Below are positions 1 to 9,373 of a DNA stretch of 64,000 nucleotides, one piece after another. Source of the DNA: Nitrospinaceae bacterium (GTDB taxonomy: Bacteria > Nitrospinota > Nitrospinia > Nitrospinales > Nitrospinaceae); assembly GCA_028278405.1 (NCBI GenBank), contig JANQEK010000007.1:62001-126000 (forward strand), given 5' to 3'. The translations under genes were made by a program, and so were the position numbers. Each line of letters starts with the position of its first letter. The first letter of the stretch is position 1. The notes under the pieces are model-generated. The model saw nothing but the letters and a program-made list of their open reading frames with translations, had not been told where the DNA came from and ran no database searches.

Positions 1-2
1 TG

Positions 3-305
3 TGTTCGTTCCTGCTGGTTCAAAATGACTGGACCTATTTTTATTTCACCAAAAAGAGCGATGCAGGGGGACTCCGTTGGCGTCCCGAATGGGACACGCA
101 ACTGGGGCAAGCCCTGGGATCGTACCAGAAGACGTCCAATGGAATCCATTCCCGTGAGTTCTCAAAGGGGAAAGTGCTGGTCAACCCCGGTAACAAAGCC
201 ATCTCTGTCCAGCTTTCCGGACAGTATAAGGATTGGAAAGGAAACCGGATAGGAAGCTCCGTTAAGATGCCAGCTTTTTCGGGGATTCTTTTGTTGAAAG
301 GTTAA
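3..305 (+). CDS. C-terminal end of a glycoside-hydrolase-like protein (5' end outside window)
   Basis: An open frame runs from the window edge (frame 3) to a TAA at 303-305 and gives about 100 residues with no start codon needed. The C-terminal pattern, an RxFxxGKVLVNPGN stretch followed by about 30 residues and then PAFSGILLL, resembles the closing beta-sandwich of putative glycoside-hydrolase-like (GHL15-type) proteins, where an NGLVLVNP...LPAYSGVIL pattern is usual. The family call is from memory of that pattern and is moderate. The overlapping +1 frame gives no sensible protein. It lies just upstream of glycan biosynthesis genes on the same strand, which fits a role in polysaccharide turnover. 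Confidence 0.55.
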   Translation, partial: CSFLLVQNDWTYFYFTKKSDAGGLRWRPEWDTQLGQALGSYQKTSNGIHSREFSKGKVLVNPGNKAISVQLSGQYKDWKGNRIGSSVKMPAFSGILLLKG

Positions 306-399
306 ATAGAAGAAAGCTGAATTTGTTTTACTTTTCAAATGACCCGGTTTCACCCTGCAGGATTAGAACTTTTTGGGTTCTCTCAATTATTTTTAAGCT

Positions 400-1563
400 T
401 TGATTACTATATCCGAAGTATCAAATGATGCGGATCTTCAATCCTTGCAGGGGGATTGGAACGCCTTACTGGAAAAAATTCCCGATGAAAACCCGTTCCT
501 TTCCTTCGAATGGGTCTCCAACTACCGCAAATCCCTGAGCCAGGGGAAACTCTTCGTATTAACGGCGCAGCAGAACGGAAACATCTGCTGTATTGCTCCC
601 TTGTGTATCACTCAGCGGAATTTTCTGGGTTTAAATATTCGAGTGGCCTCGTTTATTACCACACAGCAAACTAATACAGATCGAGTAAACTTCATCAATA
701 ATTTATTTGGAATTGATAAGCGCTTGGGATGGTCGGATCAGGCGGGTTTTCTATACGACCCGGACGACCCGGAGGCTTTGTATGAAACCATTCGCTATCT
801 AAAGCAGAGCGATCAATGGGACATTCTCGATTTACGGGAGATGAGTTCTGAATCTCTGGTACCGGGTATTCTGGGACAAGAATTTGGAAACAAACATTAT
901 TGGCTGGAAAATCTTGAGAGCACTTTTTCAAAAAAAGTGCTCATGCCTCATGGATTTGAAGATTTCAAAAACAGCCTGAAGCGCAAAATTAAAAAAAATA
1001 TCAATCTCTATGCCAACCGGCTGGAAAAACTGGGAGGTGTGGTGACCCGGCATTTCCAGGAGGAAGGTCAAATCTCCCGCTTGTTTCCCAAGCTGGCGGA
1101 GCTGGAGCACAAAGGCCGGAAAGGCGCTGAACAGAGCGGTATTCTGGTCCAGACAAAGAACCGGGAATTCCATGAGGCATTTGCCGGGGAATGGGGCCAA
1201 AGGGGTCGATCCCATATTTTTACTCTGGAGCGGGACCAGGAAATTTTGTCCTATACGTTTCTTTTCCAGGGAAAAAACGAGGTCTATGTGTACAGCACGG
1301 CTTTCAATCCGGAATACAGGGATTGTTCTCCAGGGTTTAATATCGTGATCGAGTCTATGAAAATTCTTGCCGCCCAGGGTTTTCAAACCTTTAATTTGGG
1401 TCGGGGGGATGGATTGATTATTCGCTCGCTGTCAAACGATCGACAACTCAGGACTTGGACCCAGATAATAAAAAAAACGTTCCTCAACCGGTTTCTGTAT
1501 TTTGTAGAGTTCCGATTGCGTCCAAAAATGAAAATTCTGTTTTCCAAAATTAAAGGCCGTTAA
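400..1563 (+). CDS. GNAT-fold acyltransferase, CelD/BioF2-like (Acetyltransf_6)
   Basis: The protein has 387 residues and no signal peptide. Near the N-terminus it has the NPFLSFEWVSNY segment typical of CelD/BcsL-type cellulose or exopolysaccharide acyltransferases. Residues about 185-350 contain the second GNAT half, with a basic KRKIKKNINLY helix and a C-terminal NPEYRDCSPGFNIVIESMK - FNLGRGD pattern matching the BioF2-like acetyltransferase domain. Such proteins usually transfer an acyl or amino-acyl group to a surface sugar or lipid. The frame is closed by a stop at 394-396, so the only early start is TTG at 400. No clear ribosome binding site precedes it, so the start is uncertain. The neighbouring glycan genes support a role in decorating a surface polymer. 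Confidence 0.75.
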   Translation: MITISEVSNDADLQSLQGDWNALLEKIPDENPFLSFEWVSNYRKSLSQGKLFVLTAQQNGNICCIAPLCITQRNFLGLNIRVASFITTQQTNTDRVNFINNLFGIDKRLGWSDQAGFLYDPDDPEALYETIRYLKQSDQWDILDLREMSSESLVPGILGQEFGNKHYWLENLESTFSKKVLMPHGFEDFKNSLKRKIKKNINLYANRLEKLGGVVTRHFQEEGQISRLFPKLAELEHKGRKGAEQSGILVQTKNREFHEAFAGEWGQRGRSHIFTLERDQEILSYTFLFQGKNEVYVYSTAFNPEYRDCSPGFNIVIESMKILAAQGFQTFNLGRGDGLIIRSLSNDRQLRTWTQIIKKTFLNRFLYFVEFRLRPKMKILFSKIKGR

Positions 1564-1952
1564 GAAATTTCCATAATAATCAATAGATTATGCTGCTAGC
1601 CATGTACTCCATGTGTCAGGTAAGAATTTCCCTTTGTTGCTTGGTAGATCAATGTACAGAAATGAGAAATTCTTTATATAATTGGGGAACTTATCAAGTC
1701 CGACTGCGAATACTGAAGAAGCCAGGCTAACGAATTTCAAACATACCCTTAGTGGGCTATATATATCTTGCGAACCACCAGAGAAGCTGTATAATAATTC
1801 AAATTTTTACAAATTTGATATCGCTTCCGAGATTTGCCAGGATTGCAAAGGACTCGGATGTTCGGTTGATTTTAGGTTTTGGTTCAACCAAACGGAAACA
1901 GCTTGGGAATATCCTCAGAGAAACCCGTACGATTGTTTGATAGAGAACATTA
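1564..1952. other. Gene-free AT-rich interval
   Basis: About 390 bases between the acyltransferase and the first radical SAM gene. Two short overlapping plus-strand frames exist (1682-2005 and 1752-1940) but neither has a ribosome binding site or a recognisable motif, and the longer one runs into the next gene. I see no convincing hairpin terminator. The stretch presumably holds the promoter of the radical SAM gene. Confidence 0.5.
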
Positions 1953-3242
1953 ATGAACACTGCTCAATCCTTGGCCAAGAAAAAACCCATCCGGATGTCG
2001 GGTAAAACCATCAAGCCCATAAGCCCCTTTGTGTCCAAACTTCACGGTTTGAAACGGGCACTCCTATTGATGAAAAAGTGTGTATTGATGGCATTGCATA
2101 TTTGGGGAGTGACCAAAGGTCGTCCTCCGGGTCCGATTTACGCTCAGATAGGAATTGCCGATCCCTGCAATCATAAATGTGTGATGTGTCCGGATCATCC
2201 TCCGGAAGAAAACGTCAGCCCGACGACGGAAGCCGCTTTTGCCCTTAAGCCCGGTATAATGTCGCTGGAACAGTTCAAGGAGATCATCGACGATTATAAA
2301 AGTATGGATACCTACCGGATCGAACTGGTGGGGCAGGGGGAACCCATGCTCCACAAGCAGATCGTCGAGATGGTGGCCTACGCAAAAACCCGTGGAATGT
2401 TCGTACGCATGGTTTCCAACGGGTCCCGCATTTTTGAAAGGGAGGCGGAAGCCATGGTGGATTACGGCATGGATCATCTGCAAATTTCCCTGAATGCCGG
2501 GAAACCCATGACCTATCCTCTCATCCATGTGACTGAATCTCCGGAAAACTATATCAAGGTAAAAGCCAACCTCCGGTACCTATCGGATTACAAAAAGTCT
2601 AAAGATTCCCAATTGCCCAATCTGCGTCTCAGTTTCGTCATTACCAATAGAAACTGTTTTGAACTGAACGAGATGGTTCAAGCTGTATACGATACCGGTG
2701 CGGATGAGGCTAAATTTGAATATGCAGCGGTGCACGAGGGCACACAGGACTTAAGGTTGACGGAGGAAGAATTTCAGAAAGTGCAAAGCTTGATTCCAGA
2801 GGCAGAAAAACTCGCCGAAAAACTGGGAGTGAAAACGAGTTTGAAATCTTTTGCGGTGTCTGCCCCTCCGTATTTGGTCGAAGAGGTTCAAGGACCTTCG
2901 GTGGTTCCCTGCTATGTCGGCTGGTACTTCGGCCGCGTGATCGGCAATGGCTCCGTACTTCCCTGTTGCCAATGCCCGGAACCGTTAGAGGTTATGGATG
3001 GCCCCGAGCGATATAAAGACCTGTGGAATTCGGCGACCTATAATCGCTTCCGGCAGGTATCCCGGGCACTTCCTGAGAGGAATGATATGTTAAACGCCTG
3101 TGAGTGCGATCAGTGTACAGTGCGACCCAGAAACATTACTCTTCACAACCTTTTGTACCCTTTCAAGAAGATCAAGGGTGTCAAGAAGGACATGCTTTAT
3201 AAATTTAAAGATTTGTTTAATTCGCGTTTGACCCGGTTTTAA
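1953..3242 (+). CDS. Radical SAM/SPASM protein
   Basis: The 429-residue protein carries the radical SAM [4Fe-4S] motif CX3CX2C as PCNHKCVMCPDH near residue 70, followed by the GQGEPMLHK glycine motif that contacts S-adenosylmethionine. The C-terminal third has a SPASM-like auxiliary cluster region: CYVGWYFGRVIGNGSVLPCCQCPE, then CECDQC near the end. Radical SAM/SPASM proteins in glycan clusters are commonly unassigned enzymes acting on sugars, lipids or peptides; substrate cannot be read from sequence. A basic, hydrophobic N-terminal segment of about 45 residues precedes the barrel. ATG at 1953 was chosen; an in-frame ATG at 1995 is also possible because neither has a good ribosome binding site. 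A second radical SAM gene follows after an 88-base gap. Confidence 0.85.
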   Translation: MNTAQSLAKKKPIRMSGKTIKPISPFVSKLHGLKRALLLMKKCVLMALHIWGVTKGRPPGPIYAQIGIADPCNHKCVMCPDHPPEENVSPTTEAAFALKPGIMSLEQFKEIIDDYKSMDTYRIELVGQGEPMLHKQIVEMVAYAKTRGMFVRMVSNGSRIFEREAEAMVDYGMDHLQISLNAGKPMTYPLIHVTESPENYIKVKANLRYLSDYKKSKDSQLPNLRLSFVITNRNCFELNEMVQAVYDTGADEAKFEYAAVHEGTQDLRLTEEEFQKVQSLIPEAEKLAEKLGVKTSLKSFAVSAPPYLVEEVQGPSVVPCYVGWYFGRVIGNGSVLPCCQCPEPLEVMDGPERYKDLWNSATYNRFRQVSRALPERNDMLNACECDQCTVRPRNITLHNLLYPFKKIKGVKKDMLYKFKDLFNSRLTRF

Positions 3243-3330
3243 AGAATATTCAAGAAAAATGTTTTTGGATTTCATGAATAAAATCAACTTTCCCGGTGCC
3301 AACGGCCTCCGGTTTTCCTAAGGTTACAGC

Positions 3331-4473
3331 ATGTTATTTGCAGACTGGAAACAACATTTCGAAACGGGTAACAAGGGCGTTATCGGTAAAAATATAGCAG
3401 CGCTAAAAAGGTTTACTCAAAAAGCCCGGGATTTTTTGGCCAGGCCCAACCACAGCAGCCAGCGGATCATCAGCAAGGTTCTCAGCGCAGCCTCTCAGCG
3501 GATGGGGAATCCCAAGGCTTACGGTCATCCGGCTCATCTCACTATGGAGATCAGTTCGGCTTGTCAATTGAGATGCCCGCTTTGCCCGATCGGTAACGAC
3601 TCGCTGACTCGAAAGCCCCAATCCATGTCTATGGAAACCTACAAAACGGTGGTCGATAATATTGGAGACTACCTGTACCACATCAATTTGAACGGTATGG
3701 GCGAACCTACCCTGAACAAGCATATCGAGGAAATGATTGTTTATGCCAAAAAGAAAGATATTTATGTGGACCTGTACACTAATTTCCAGCTTCAGGATCA
3801 GAAGATGATCGAAGGGTTGATCACTTCCAAACTGGATGCCGTTTTAATAGCCGTGGATGGAGCCACTAAAGAGTCGTATGAGCATTACCGGGTGGGAGGA
3901 GAATTCGAAGTGATTCTGGAAAACATTCGATTCCTGGTCGAGGCCCGAAAACGACTCCAGTCCAAAACCCCAGAGATCAATATCCAGTTTATCAATTTTG
4001 ATTACAATCATTCGGAATTGACTCAGATGAAAGAATTGGTTCGCTCCCTCGGGGCGGACAACCTGTATGTAAAAAGACCTTTCCTTTTTTGGGGCTCGGA
4101 TGATAAGGAAAAGGACCACAATTACATTCCCAAGCAGGAAGAAAACAATCTAAGCCTATATCAGGCCGACGACAGCGGTGATGTGTCCTGGGTGGGAACC
4201 CAAAAAAAGATGTGTGAACTGCTTTGGTCCTCGGCAGTGGTTCTTGCAGATGGGTCCATCTCGCCATGTTGTTTCGACTATGATGGGAAAGTCGTTTTTG
4301 GTAATGTGAACGAAACCCCCTTCCGGAAAATCTGGAATAATTCAAAATATCAAAGATTTCGAAGGCAAAATAAGAAAGATTGGAAATCCATTCCTCTATG
4401 TCATGATGACTTTGAAGGGGGATGCCCCAATATGTTCATGCAACCCGAAGACTGGCTCATCAAGTTCAATTAG
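3331..4473 (+). CDS. Radical SAM/SPASM protein
   Basis: The 380-residue protein has the radical SAM motif SACQLRCPLCPIGND (CX3CX2C) at about residue 75, then NLNGMGEPTLNK, the SAM-contacting glycine motif. The C-terminal SPASM region is seen as CELLWSSAVVLADGSISPCCFDYDG and a later Cys pair (LCHDDFEGGCPN), which would hold at least one auxiliary Fe-S cluster. It resembles the preceding radical SAM protein in layout but not closely in sequence. Both lie in a glycan operon with an acyltransferase, an O-antigen ligase and glycosyltransferases, so action on a surface-glycan or lipid-carrier substrate is a reasonable inference; nothing in the sequence names the substrate. Confidence 0.85.
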   Translation: MLFADWKQHFETGNKGVIGKNIAALKRFTQKARDFLARPNHSSQRIISKVLSAASQRMGNPKAYGHPAHLTMEISSACQLRCPLCPIGNDSLTRKPQSMSMETYKTVVDNIGDYLYHINLNGMGEPTLNKHIEEMIVYAKKKDIYVDLYTNFQLQDQKMIEGLITSKLDAVLIAVDGATKESYEHYRVGGEFEVILENIRFLVEARKRLQSKTPEINIQFINFDYNHSELTQMKELVRSLGADNLYVKRPFLFWGSDDKEKDHNYIPKQEENNLSLYQADDSGDVSWVGTQKKMCELLWSSAVVLADGSISPCCFDYDGKVVFGNVNETPFRKIWNNSKYQRFRRQNKKDWKSIPLCHDDFEGGCPNMFMQPEDWLIKFN

Positions 4474-4569
4474 GGTAAAATTGCATGGAGGTTTTCCGGT
4501 TCCTGCCCGTGTGAGGAGTTTATCTCACGCGGTCTTGGCATTTATCACAGTCATATTGGGATAAGCCCG

Positions 4570-6045
4570 TTGATTAACCAGCAGAAAAATTACATCCTTC
4601 CGATTGTTGTTGTAACCCTATCCGCCCTTTTACTGTCCACCCTAATCTTAGTGTTTGGCCCCAAAAAAGGTTTTATCCTTGTTGCAGGATTGTTCATTGT
4701 CTATTTTATTTTCAGGGACCCTAGAATTGGTCTCGCGCTGACCATAATCGCAATCCTCAACTTTGGCGTTAAGGGGAAATTTGCTGTCGGCGCAGAGGGC
4801 TTATTCTTGAGTGTCTCGAAAGTTTTAGGGTTCCTTACCGCTGTGTCGTGGTTATTTCATCATTTAACCCAGAGAAAAAAACTCGTATTCACTCGTACCA
4901 TGTGGTTCGGTTTGGGTTTCATATTAATTTCTCTTGCGTCCGTTGTGGTGGCTCCGGATAAAAAGTGGGCTTTAATCGATGTTTCCAAGCTTATCGTTGA
5001 TTACATTCTGTTTTTTTTAATTGTTCAGTTACTTTCGACCACCAATCAGGTGAAGGCTTTTGTCCTGGTTTTGCTTCTCACAGGCTTTATTGCCTCCAGT
5101 GCTGCTATTGTGCAGGTTAAATTTCCTGCATTTCAAATGACGGGGGAAGAGGCAATCATGAAGTTTGGGCACAGTGAAGGAGGGATCAAAGATACGGATG
5201 GATTAAAATCCGGAAGTTTTGTGCGCCCGACGGGAACCCTGGGCCATCCTAACTGGCTTTCTGTATTTTTGGTCACCCTGTTACCGCTGACTTTATACTG
5301 CACAAAATCCCCTGATTTTAAAAAGTTCAGATATTTTTGTTTCTTGGTATTGTTATTTCAGTTGATTGCCATTCTTTTAACACATGATCGACAGGGATTT
5401 CTGGGAGTCGTGTTTGTTTTAGGATTGTCCCTCTGGTTTCGCATGATACCTGTGACGGCCCCAATGATCGTTTCTATTTGTCTGGTTCTTTTCATTGCAC
5501 CATTTATTCTTCCTGCGACATATCTGGAGAGAGTGTTTTCCATCAATAACTTTAAAAAGAGTGCAACTCTTACAACACGCTGGGATTTTTTAATGGCGGG
5601 TTTGGATATGTTCTCAAAAAATCCAATTATCGGGGTGGGCGCTGGAAATTATGGAATTGTTTTTATGAGGGATTATTCTCACACCGAAACCCATGAAATG
5701 ATAAGTTTACTCCAAGCCAATGATTCCACGATGAGCGACCATTCCCAGGCAGCGCATAATATGTATGTGGAAGTTTCAAGTGAGACAGGAATTTTTGGGA
5801 TTACCATATTCTTGACTTTTCTGTTTGGCGCTGCGAGGAGTATGTACAAGTTACAACAGAGGGCTAATCTTCAAGAGTTGAAATTGCTTCCTACAGCGTT
5901 CATGATTTCAATCCTTGGGTTTGGGTTCATGGGTATATTCCAACACGCGCAGCTTCAAAAAGTCTGGTGGATTGTTATCGCACTATCCGTTGCTTTTTAT
6001 CATTTAACCCAACAGCAAAGTAAGTTGACTTCCGAAACAGCGTGA
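4570..6045 (+). CDS. O-antigen ligase / polymerase family membrane protein (Wzy/WaaL-like)
   Basis: The 491-residue polytopic inner-membrane protein has about 10-12 hydrophobic segments. The family signature is visible: RPTGTLGHPNWLSVFL in the middle, then a large periplasmic loop with NPIIGVGAGNYG and HSQAAHNMYVEVSSETGIFG, the Wzy_C/O-antigen ligase pattern with conserved Arg and His. These proteins polymerise undecaprenyl-linked repeats or ligate glycan to lipid A core in the periplasm. The start is TTG at 4570 (LINQQKNYILPIVVV), directly before the first membrane helix; there is no upstream ATG. Its stop overlaps the next gene's GTG by four bases, so the two are translationally coupled. 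Confidence 0.85.
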   Translation: MINQQKNYILPIVVVTLSALLLSTLILVFGPKKGFILVAGLFIVYFIFRDPRIGLALTIIAILNFGVKGKFAVGAEGLFLSVSKVLGFLTAVSWLFHHLTQRKKLVFTRTMWFGLGFILISLASVVVAPDKKWALIDVSKLIVDYILFFLIVQLLSTTNQVKAFVLVLLLTGFIASSAAIVQVKFPAFQMTGEEAIMKFGHSEGGIKDTDGLKSGSFVRPTGTLGHPNWLSVFLVTLLPLTLYCTKSPDFKKFRYFCFLVLLFQLIAILLTHDRQGFLGVVFVLGLSLWFRMIPVTAPMIVSICLVLFIAPFILPATYLERVFSINNFKKSATLTTRWDFLMAGLDMFSKNPIIGVGAGNYGIVFMRDYSHTETHEMISLLQANDSTMSDHSQAAHNMYVEVSSETGIFGITIFLTFLFGAARSMYKLQQRANLQELKLLPTAFMISILGFGFMGIFQHAQLQKVWWIVIALSVAFYHLTQQQSKLTSETA

Positions 6046-7193
6046 GAGTCTTAGTTGTAAAAAGCAATTACGCGAGAATTGGAGGTCCAGAAACCCTGCT
6101 CGCGTCGATTCTAAATCGAGTCGATCCCAATGAACTTGATCTCACCTTTCTGGCTTTATCTCATGATGCTCAAAAACCCTTACCTTTCCTGGACAGTCAG
6201 TCCTTTGAGGAACAGCCTGAAAAATTTCAATTGATTCTTTGGAAAGGCCTCACCTCTCTTCCCCGGGGCATCTTTTTGTTCCTGAAGGTGGTTAAAAAAA
6301 GCAGGCCGCAGGTAATTTATACTCATGACATGCGGGCCAACATGGTCGCATTTTTTGCCAGTTTTTTTACCTCGATTCCCTGGGTGGCCCATGTCCATGG
6401 CTGGCTCGGGAAAACGGCTATTCTAAAGACCCGCATCTTTGAATGGATCGATCAAAAACTGGTGCGCCGGGCGCAACGGGTTTTAGTGGGCTCCGAATAT
6501 CTCAAGACTCAAATGCGGGAGATCTATGGGCTTTCCCAGGTTGATGTGGTGCCCAACTTTGTGGATTGGGATGCCATTCAGAAAATCTCCACCCCGGATA
6601 TCCACGAAAAATCTCCTTTCCCCGGCTTCAGGGGTTTAGTGATTGGAACCGCCAGCCGGCTTCACCCCGGTAAGGGGATTGATACACTGATTCAGGCCTT
6701 TGCCCGCTTGACACAAACCATTCCCGATGTCCGGTGCCTGGTTGTGGGAGAAGGCTCGGAAAAAGCAAGATTGCAGCAATTAGCTCGAGATTTGAAGATC
6801 GAGGACCGGGTTGTATTAACCGGTTATGTCGAAGACGTCTTCACCTATCTTCAATCGTTTCATATTTATGTTTTGGCTTCCCTTCAGGAAAGCCTGCCGG
6901 TCTCTCTTCTGGAGGCGCTGGCGTTGGGGAAACCTGCTGTTGGAACGGATGTCGGCGATGTGGGACGAGTTTTGGATTTTGGAAAAAAGCACCTTCTGGT
7001 TCCACCTGGAGATACTGACCAGTTGTGCCAGGCGTTGATTCGTCTGTGTCAGAGTCCTGAATTAAGGGAATCTCTGGGCCGGGAGGGGAGCGAGGTCATC
7101 AAACGGAACTATTCCATTTCAGCGGCGATCGAAAAAATCAAGCTTGTCCTTGGGAAAATTGGGAATCGGGAGTATGAAAATGGAGAAAGTTAA
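6042..7193 (+). CDS. Glycosyltransferase family 4
   Basis: The 383-residue GT-B fold enzyme starts GTG at 6042 inside the stop of the O-antigen ligase gene. The N-terminal domain opens with GGPETLLASIL, the C-terminal nucleotide-sugar domain with TASRLHPGKGIDTLIQAF, VVGEGSEKARL, VVLTGYVEDV and ESLPVSLLEALALGKP; the last is the EX7E donor-binding motif of retaining GT4 enzymes. It acts at the cytoplasmic face of the membrane on a lipid-linked or surface-glycan precursor; donor and acceptor cannot be told. The next gene is convergent and overlaps this stop by four bases. Confidence 0.88.
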   Translation: MRVLVVKSNYARIGGPETLLASILNRVDPNELDLTFLALSHDAQKPLPFLDSQSFEEQPEKFQLILWKGLTSLPRGIFLFLKVVKKSRPQVIYTHDMRANMVAFFASFFTSIPWVAHVHGWLGKTAILKTRIFEWIDQKLVRRAQRVLVGSEYLKTQMREIYGLSQVDVVPNFVDWDAIQKISTPDIHEKSPFPGFRGLVIGTASRLHPGKGIDTLIQAFARLTQTIPDVRCLVVGEGSEKARLQQLARDLKIEDRVVLTGYVEDVFTYLQSFHIYVLASLQESLPVSLLEALALGKPAVGTDVGDVGRVLDFGKKHLLVPPGDTDQLCQALIRLCQSPELRESLGREGSEVIKRNYSISAAIEKIKLVLGKIGNREYENGES

Positions 7194-8380
7194 GCTTCGG
7201 TCAGGGAGCCTCTCTGCTTTTGCCCGACGGGATTTGCAATGGCTTTTTCGTAAACATCCATCAGCTGCTTGAACTGCATGGCAGGATCAAAGCGTTCTTT
7301 AACTTCCCGTCTGCCTCCTTCTCCCAGCTTTTTGGCAAGTTCCGGATCGTTCCATAGAGTGGATATTTTTTCTGCCAAGTCATTCACATTATTCATTTCA
7401 AACAACAATCCAGACACGCCATCCTTTACAGTACTTTGAAGTGCGCCAAACCTGGAAACGACAACCGGAATGCCGTGGCTCATTGCCTCGGCGGCAACCA
7501 GTCCAAACGTTTCAAACCAGATGCTGGGAACCACCACCATCCTTGCTCCCCGGTAGAATTTAGATAACTCCTCTTTTCCATGAATCATGACGCATTCAGC
7601 CGAATCCCCGTTTCGAATAGCCGGGTGCGTCGGGGAATCTCCTGCAAGTTTTACGGGGACTTTTGCTATACGGGCAGCTTCCAGAAGAAGCTCAACCCCT
7701 TTTTCGGGAACAAACCGTCCTGCGAACGCCACATAGTCTCCCTGGGTCGGGTCTCCGGATTCCTCCGGAAGTTCAACCGAACAGGGATTCACACTGACCC
7801 GCTCCGGATCGATACCCGCTTCGTTCACGAGCCACTGCTTTGGAAAATCAGACAGCACAATGAACTGCGAAATATTATCAAGGAATAAACGGTTGGTTCT
7901 CGCAACCCAATTGCGAAGTCCATACGCCAGGCTTTCGAAAATATGGCCTCGGCAGTTTTTAATGACAGCCCACCATTCCTTGCCGTCTTTACAACGAAGA
8001 CACAAGCGCCCTCTATGAAAATGTGTTACAACCGGACAGGTCATTCGATAATCGTAGCACGTGATCACGGCAGGGATTCCCTTTTCGACACATCGCTTCA
8101 ATATCCATGGAGAAATAAGCGGATACAGCTCGTGAGCGTGAACCACATCCGGCCTGACCGCTTCCAGTTTTCGGTCGAAGTCCTTCAGCGCACTTTTGGA
8201 GTAGAGTCCTGAGAAAAATGCCTGGGCTTTGCCTATCAGGTTGGGCGGTAAATCACGGCTGTTCCTGAAGAATTCTTCGACCTGCAATCCACCTTCACGC
8301 GAGATCCGAATGGTTTCATCCCAGGCATTGTCCGCACCTCCAATTCCCCGATGCCGGTTATATGCGTGCAGGATTTTCAT
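7190..8380 (-). CDS. Glycosyltransferase family 4
   Basis: The 396-residue GT-B protein starts MKILHAYNRHRGIGGADNAW, a standard GT4 N-terminus. The acceptor domain has VVHAHELYPLISPW and a Cys-containing segment (TCPVVTHFHRGRLCLRC) seen in many GT4 enzymes. The donor domain has VAFAGRFVPEKGVELLLEA, VVPSIWFETFGLVAAEAM (EX7E) and GIPVVVSRFG. It is the last gene of a minus-strand run made of nucleotidyltransferase, 4,6-dehydratase and this gene, so transfer of a deoxy-sugar made by that pair is an attractive inference. It is convergent with the other GT4 gene and overlaps it by four bases, so the two operons meet without a terminator. Confidence 0.88.
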   Translation of the reverse strand: MKILHAYNRHRGIGGADNAWDETIRISREGGLQVEEFFRNSRDLPPNLIGKAQAFFSGLYSKSALKDFDRKLEAVRPDVVHAHELYPLISPWILKRCVEKGIPAVITCYDYRMTCPVVTHFHRGRLCLRCKDGKEWWAVIKNCRGHIFESLAYGLRNWVARTNRLFLDNISQFIVLSDFPKQWLVNEAGIDPERVSVNPCSVELPEESGDPTQGDYVAFAGRFVPEKGVELLLEAARIAKVPVKLAGDSPTHPAIRNGDSAECVMIHGKEELSKFYRGARMVVVPSIWFETFGLVAAEAMSHGIPVVVSRFGALQSTVKDGVSGLLFEMNNVNDLAEKISTLWNDPELAKKLGEGGRREVKERFDPAMQFKQLMDVYEKAIANPVGQKQRGSLTEA

Positions 8381-8407
8381 ATAAAACAGTATTCCCCGGA
8401 AAATTGG

Positions 8408-9373
8408 TTAGCAGTTTTCGCGGTACCAGCTGTAAGTTTCCTGGAGACGGTCGGAAAGTGTTGCGGCGGGCTCCCATCCCAGGACCTCGCGGGCCATGGT
8501 GGAAGAGAGGTATTGGTGCAGGATTTCGCCGTGCGCATTGTTTTGCACATCAGGTTTGAGATCTTCCCTTCCCGCAACCTTGAGGATTTTTTGCGTCAAC
8601 TCCAATACGGAAACCGGTTCTCCCGTCCCAAAGTTAAAGGCCTTGCCATGGATGGAGCTATCGTCCATATGTTCGGCCAACATCATATAGGCGCGGGCAA
8701 TATCCAGGACGTAAACATAATCGCGCATGGGCGAACCGTCACTACGGATGATCGGGTTCTGATTTTTCATAATGGACTGCATGGTTCCCGGAATGATGCG
8801 GTTGAAATTCATATCTCCCGGACCGAACAAGTTGCCGCAGCGGGTAACGCACACTGGAGTTCCGTAAGTGTTGTGGTAAGCCAGTGCAATGAGATCTGCA
8901 CAACTTTTTGAAACATCATATGGATGACTCCCTTGCAGGGCAAAGCTTTCATCATATGGGAGAGTATCGTGATTTCCATAAGCCTTATCGCTGGAGGCGA
9001 CGATAACCCGGGAGACCAGTTTGTTATGCCTGCAGGCTTCCATCACAATCCAGGTTCCCTTGATATTGGCTTCAAAAGTAGAGAGGGGATTGCGGTTGGC
9101 TGCGCCGACTATCGCCTGAGCTGCCAGGTGAAACACCGTGTCGATTTCATACTCGTTAATCGCTCTTTCGACCGTTTCATAATCTTCAACTCGTCCGCGG
9201 ACCACGCTGATTTTTTTATCCGTGCCTTGGGCAAAGAAGGGCGCCTCAGGTATTAGGTCACGCACCAGTCCTACCACCTCCGCCTTATGGCGGATCAGCT
9301 CAGAAGTCAGCCACCAGCCCAGAAACCCGGTACAGCCTGTTACCAGAACCTTACGCCCCTCCCAGAAAGACAT
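8408..9373 (-). CDS. rfbG: NAD-dependent sugar 4,6-dehydratase, CDP-glucose 4,6-dehydratase-like
   Basis: An extended short-chain dehydrogenase of 321 residues. The NAD-binding VLVTGCTGFLGWWL glycine motif lies at the N-terminus, with FHLAAQAIVG, ASSDKAYG and the catalytic YDVSK (Tyr-x-x-x-Lys) following; RCGNLFGPGDMNFNRIIPG matches CDP-glucose 4,6-dehydratases rather than UDP-sugar epimerases. The ATG at 9373 is preferred over the in-frame GTG at 9379 because AAGGAG lies eight bases upstream and its A overlaps the TGA of the upstream gene. It would convert CDP-glucose to CDP-4-keto-6-deoxyglucose. No C-3 dehydrase gene follows, so the final sugar is unknown. Confidence 0.75.
   Translation of the reverse strand: MSFWEGRKVLVTGCTGFLGWWLTSELIRHKAEVVGLVRDLIPEAPFFAQGTDKKISVVRGRVEDYETVERAINEYEIDTVFHLAAQAIVGAANRNPLSTFEANIKGTWIVMEACRHNKLVSRVIVASSDKAYGNHDTLPYDESFALQGSHPYDVSKSCADLIALAYHNTYGTPVCVTRCGNLFGPGDMNFNRIIPGTMQSIMKNQNPIIRSDGSPMRDYVYVLDIARAYMMLAEHMDDSSIHGKAFNFGTGEPVSVLELTQKILKVAGREDLKPDVQNNAHGEILHQYLSSTMAREVLGWEPAATLSDRLQETYSWYRENC

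Noticed and set aside
1682-2005. A 107-codon plus-strand frame before the first radical SAM gene
   Set aside because: No ribosome binding site, no motif, and it overlaps the start of the radical SAM gene out of frame.
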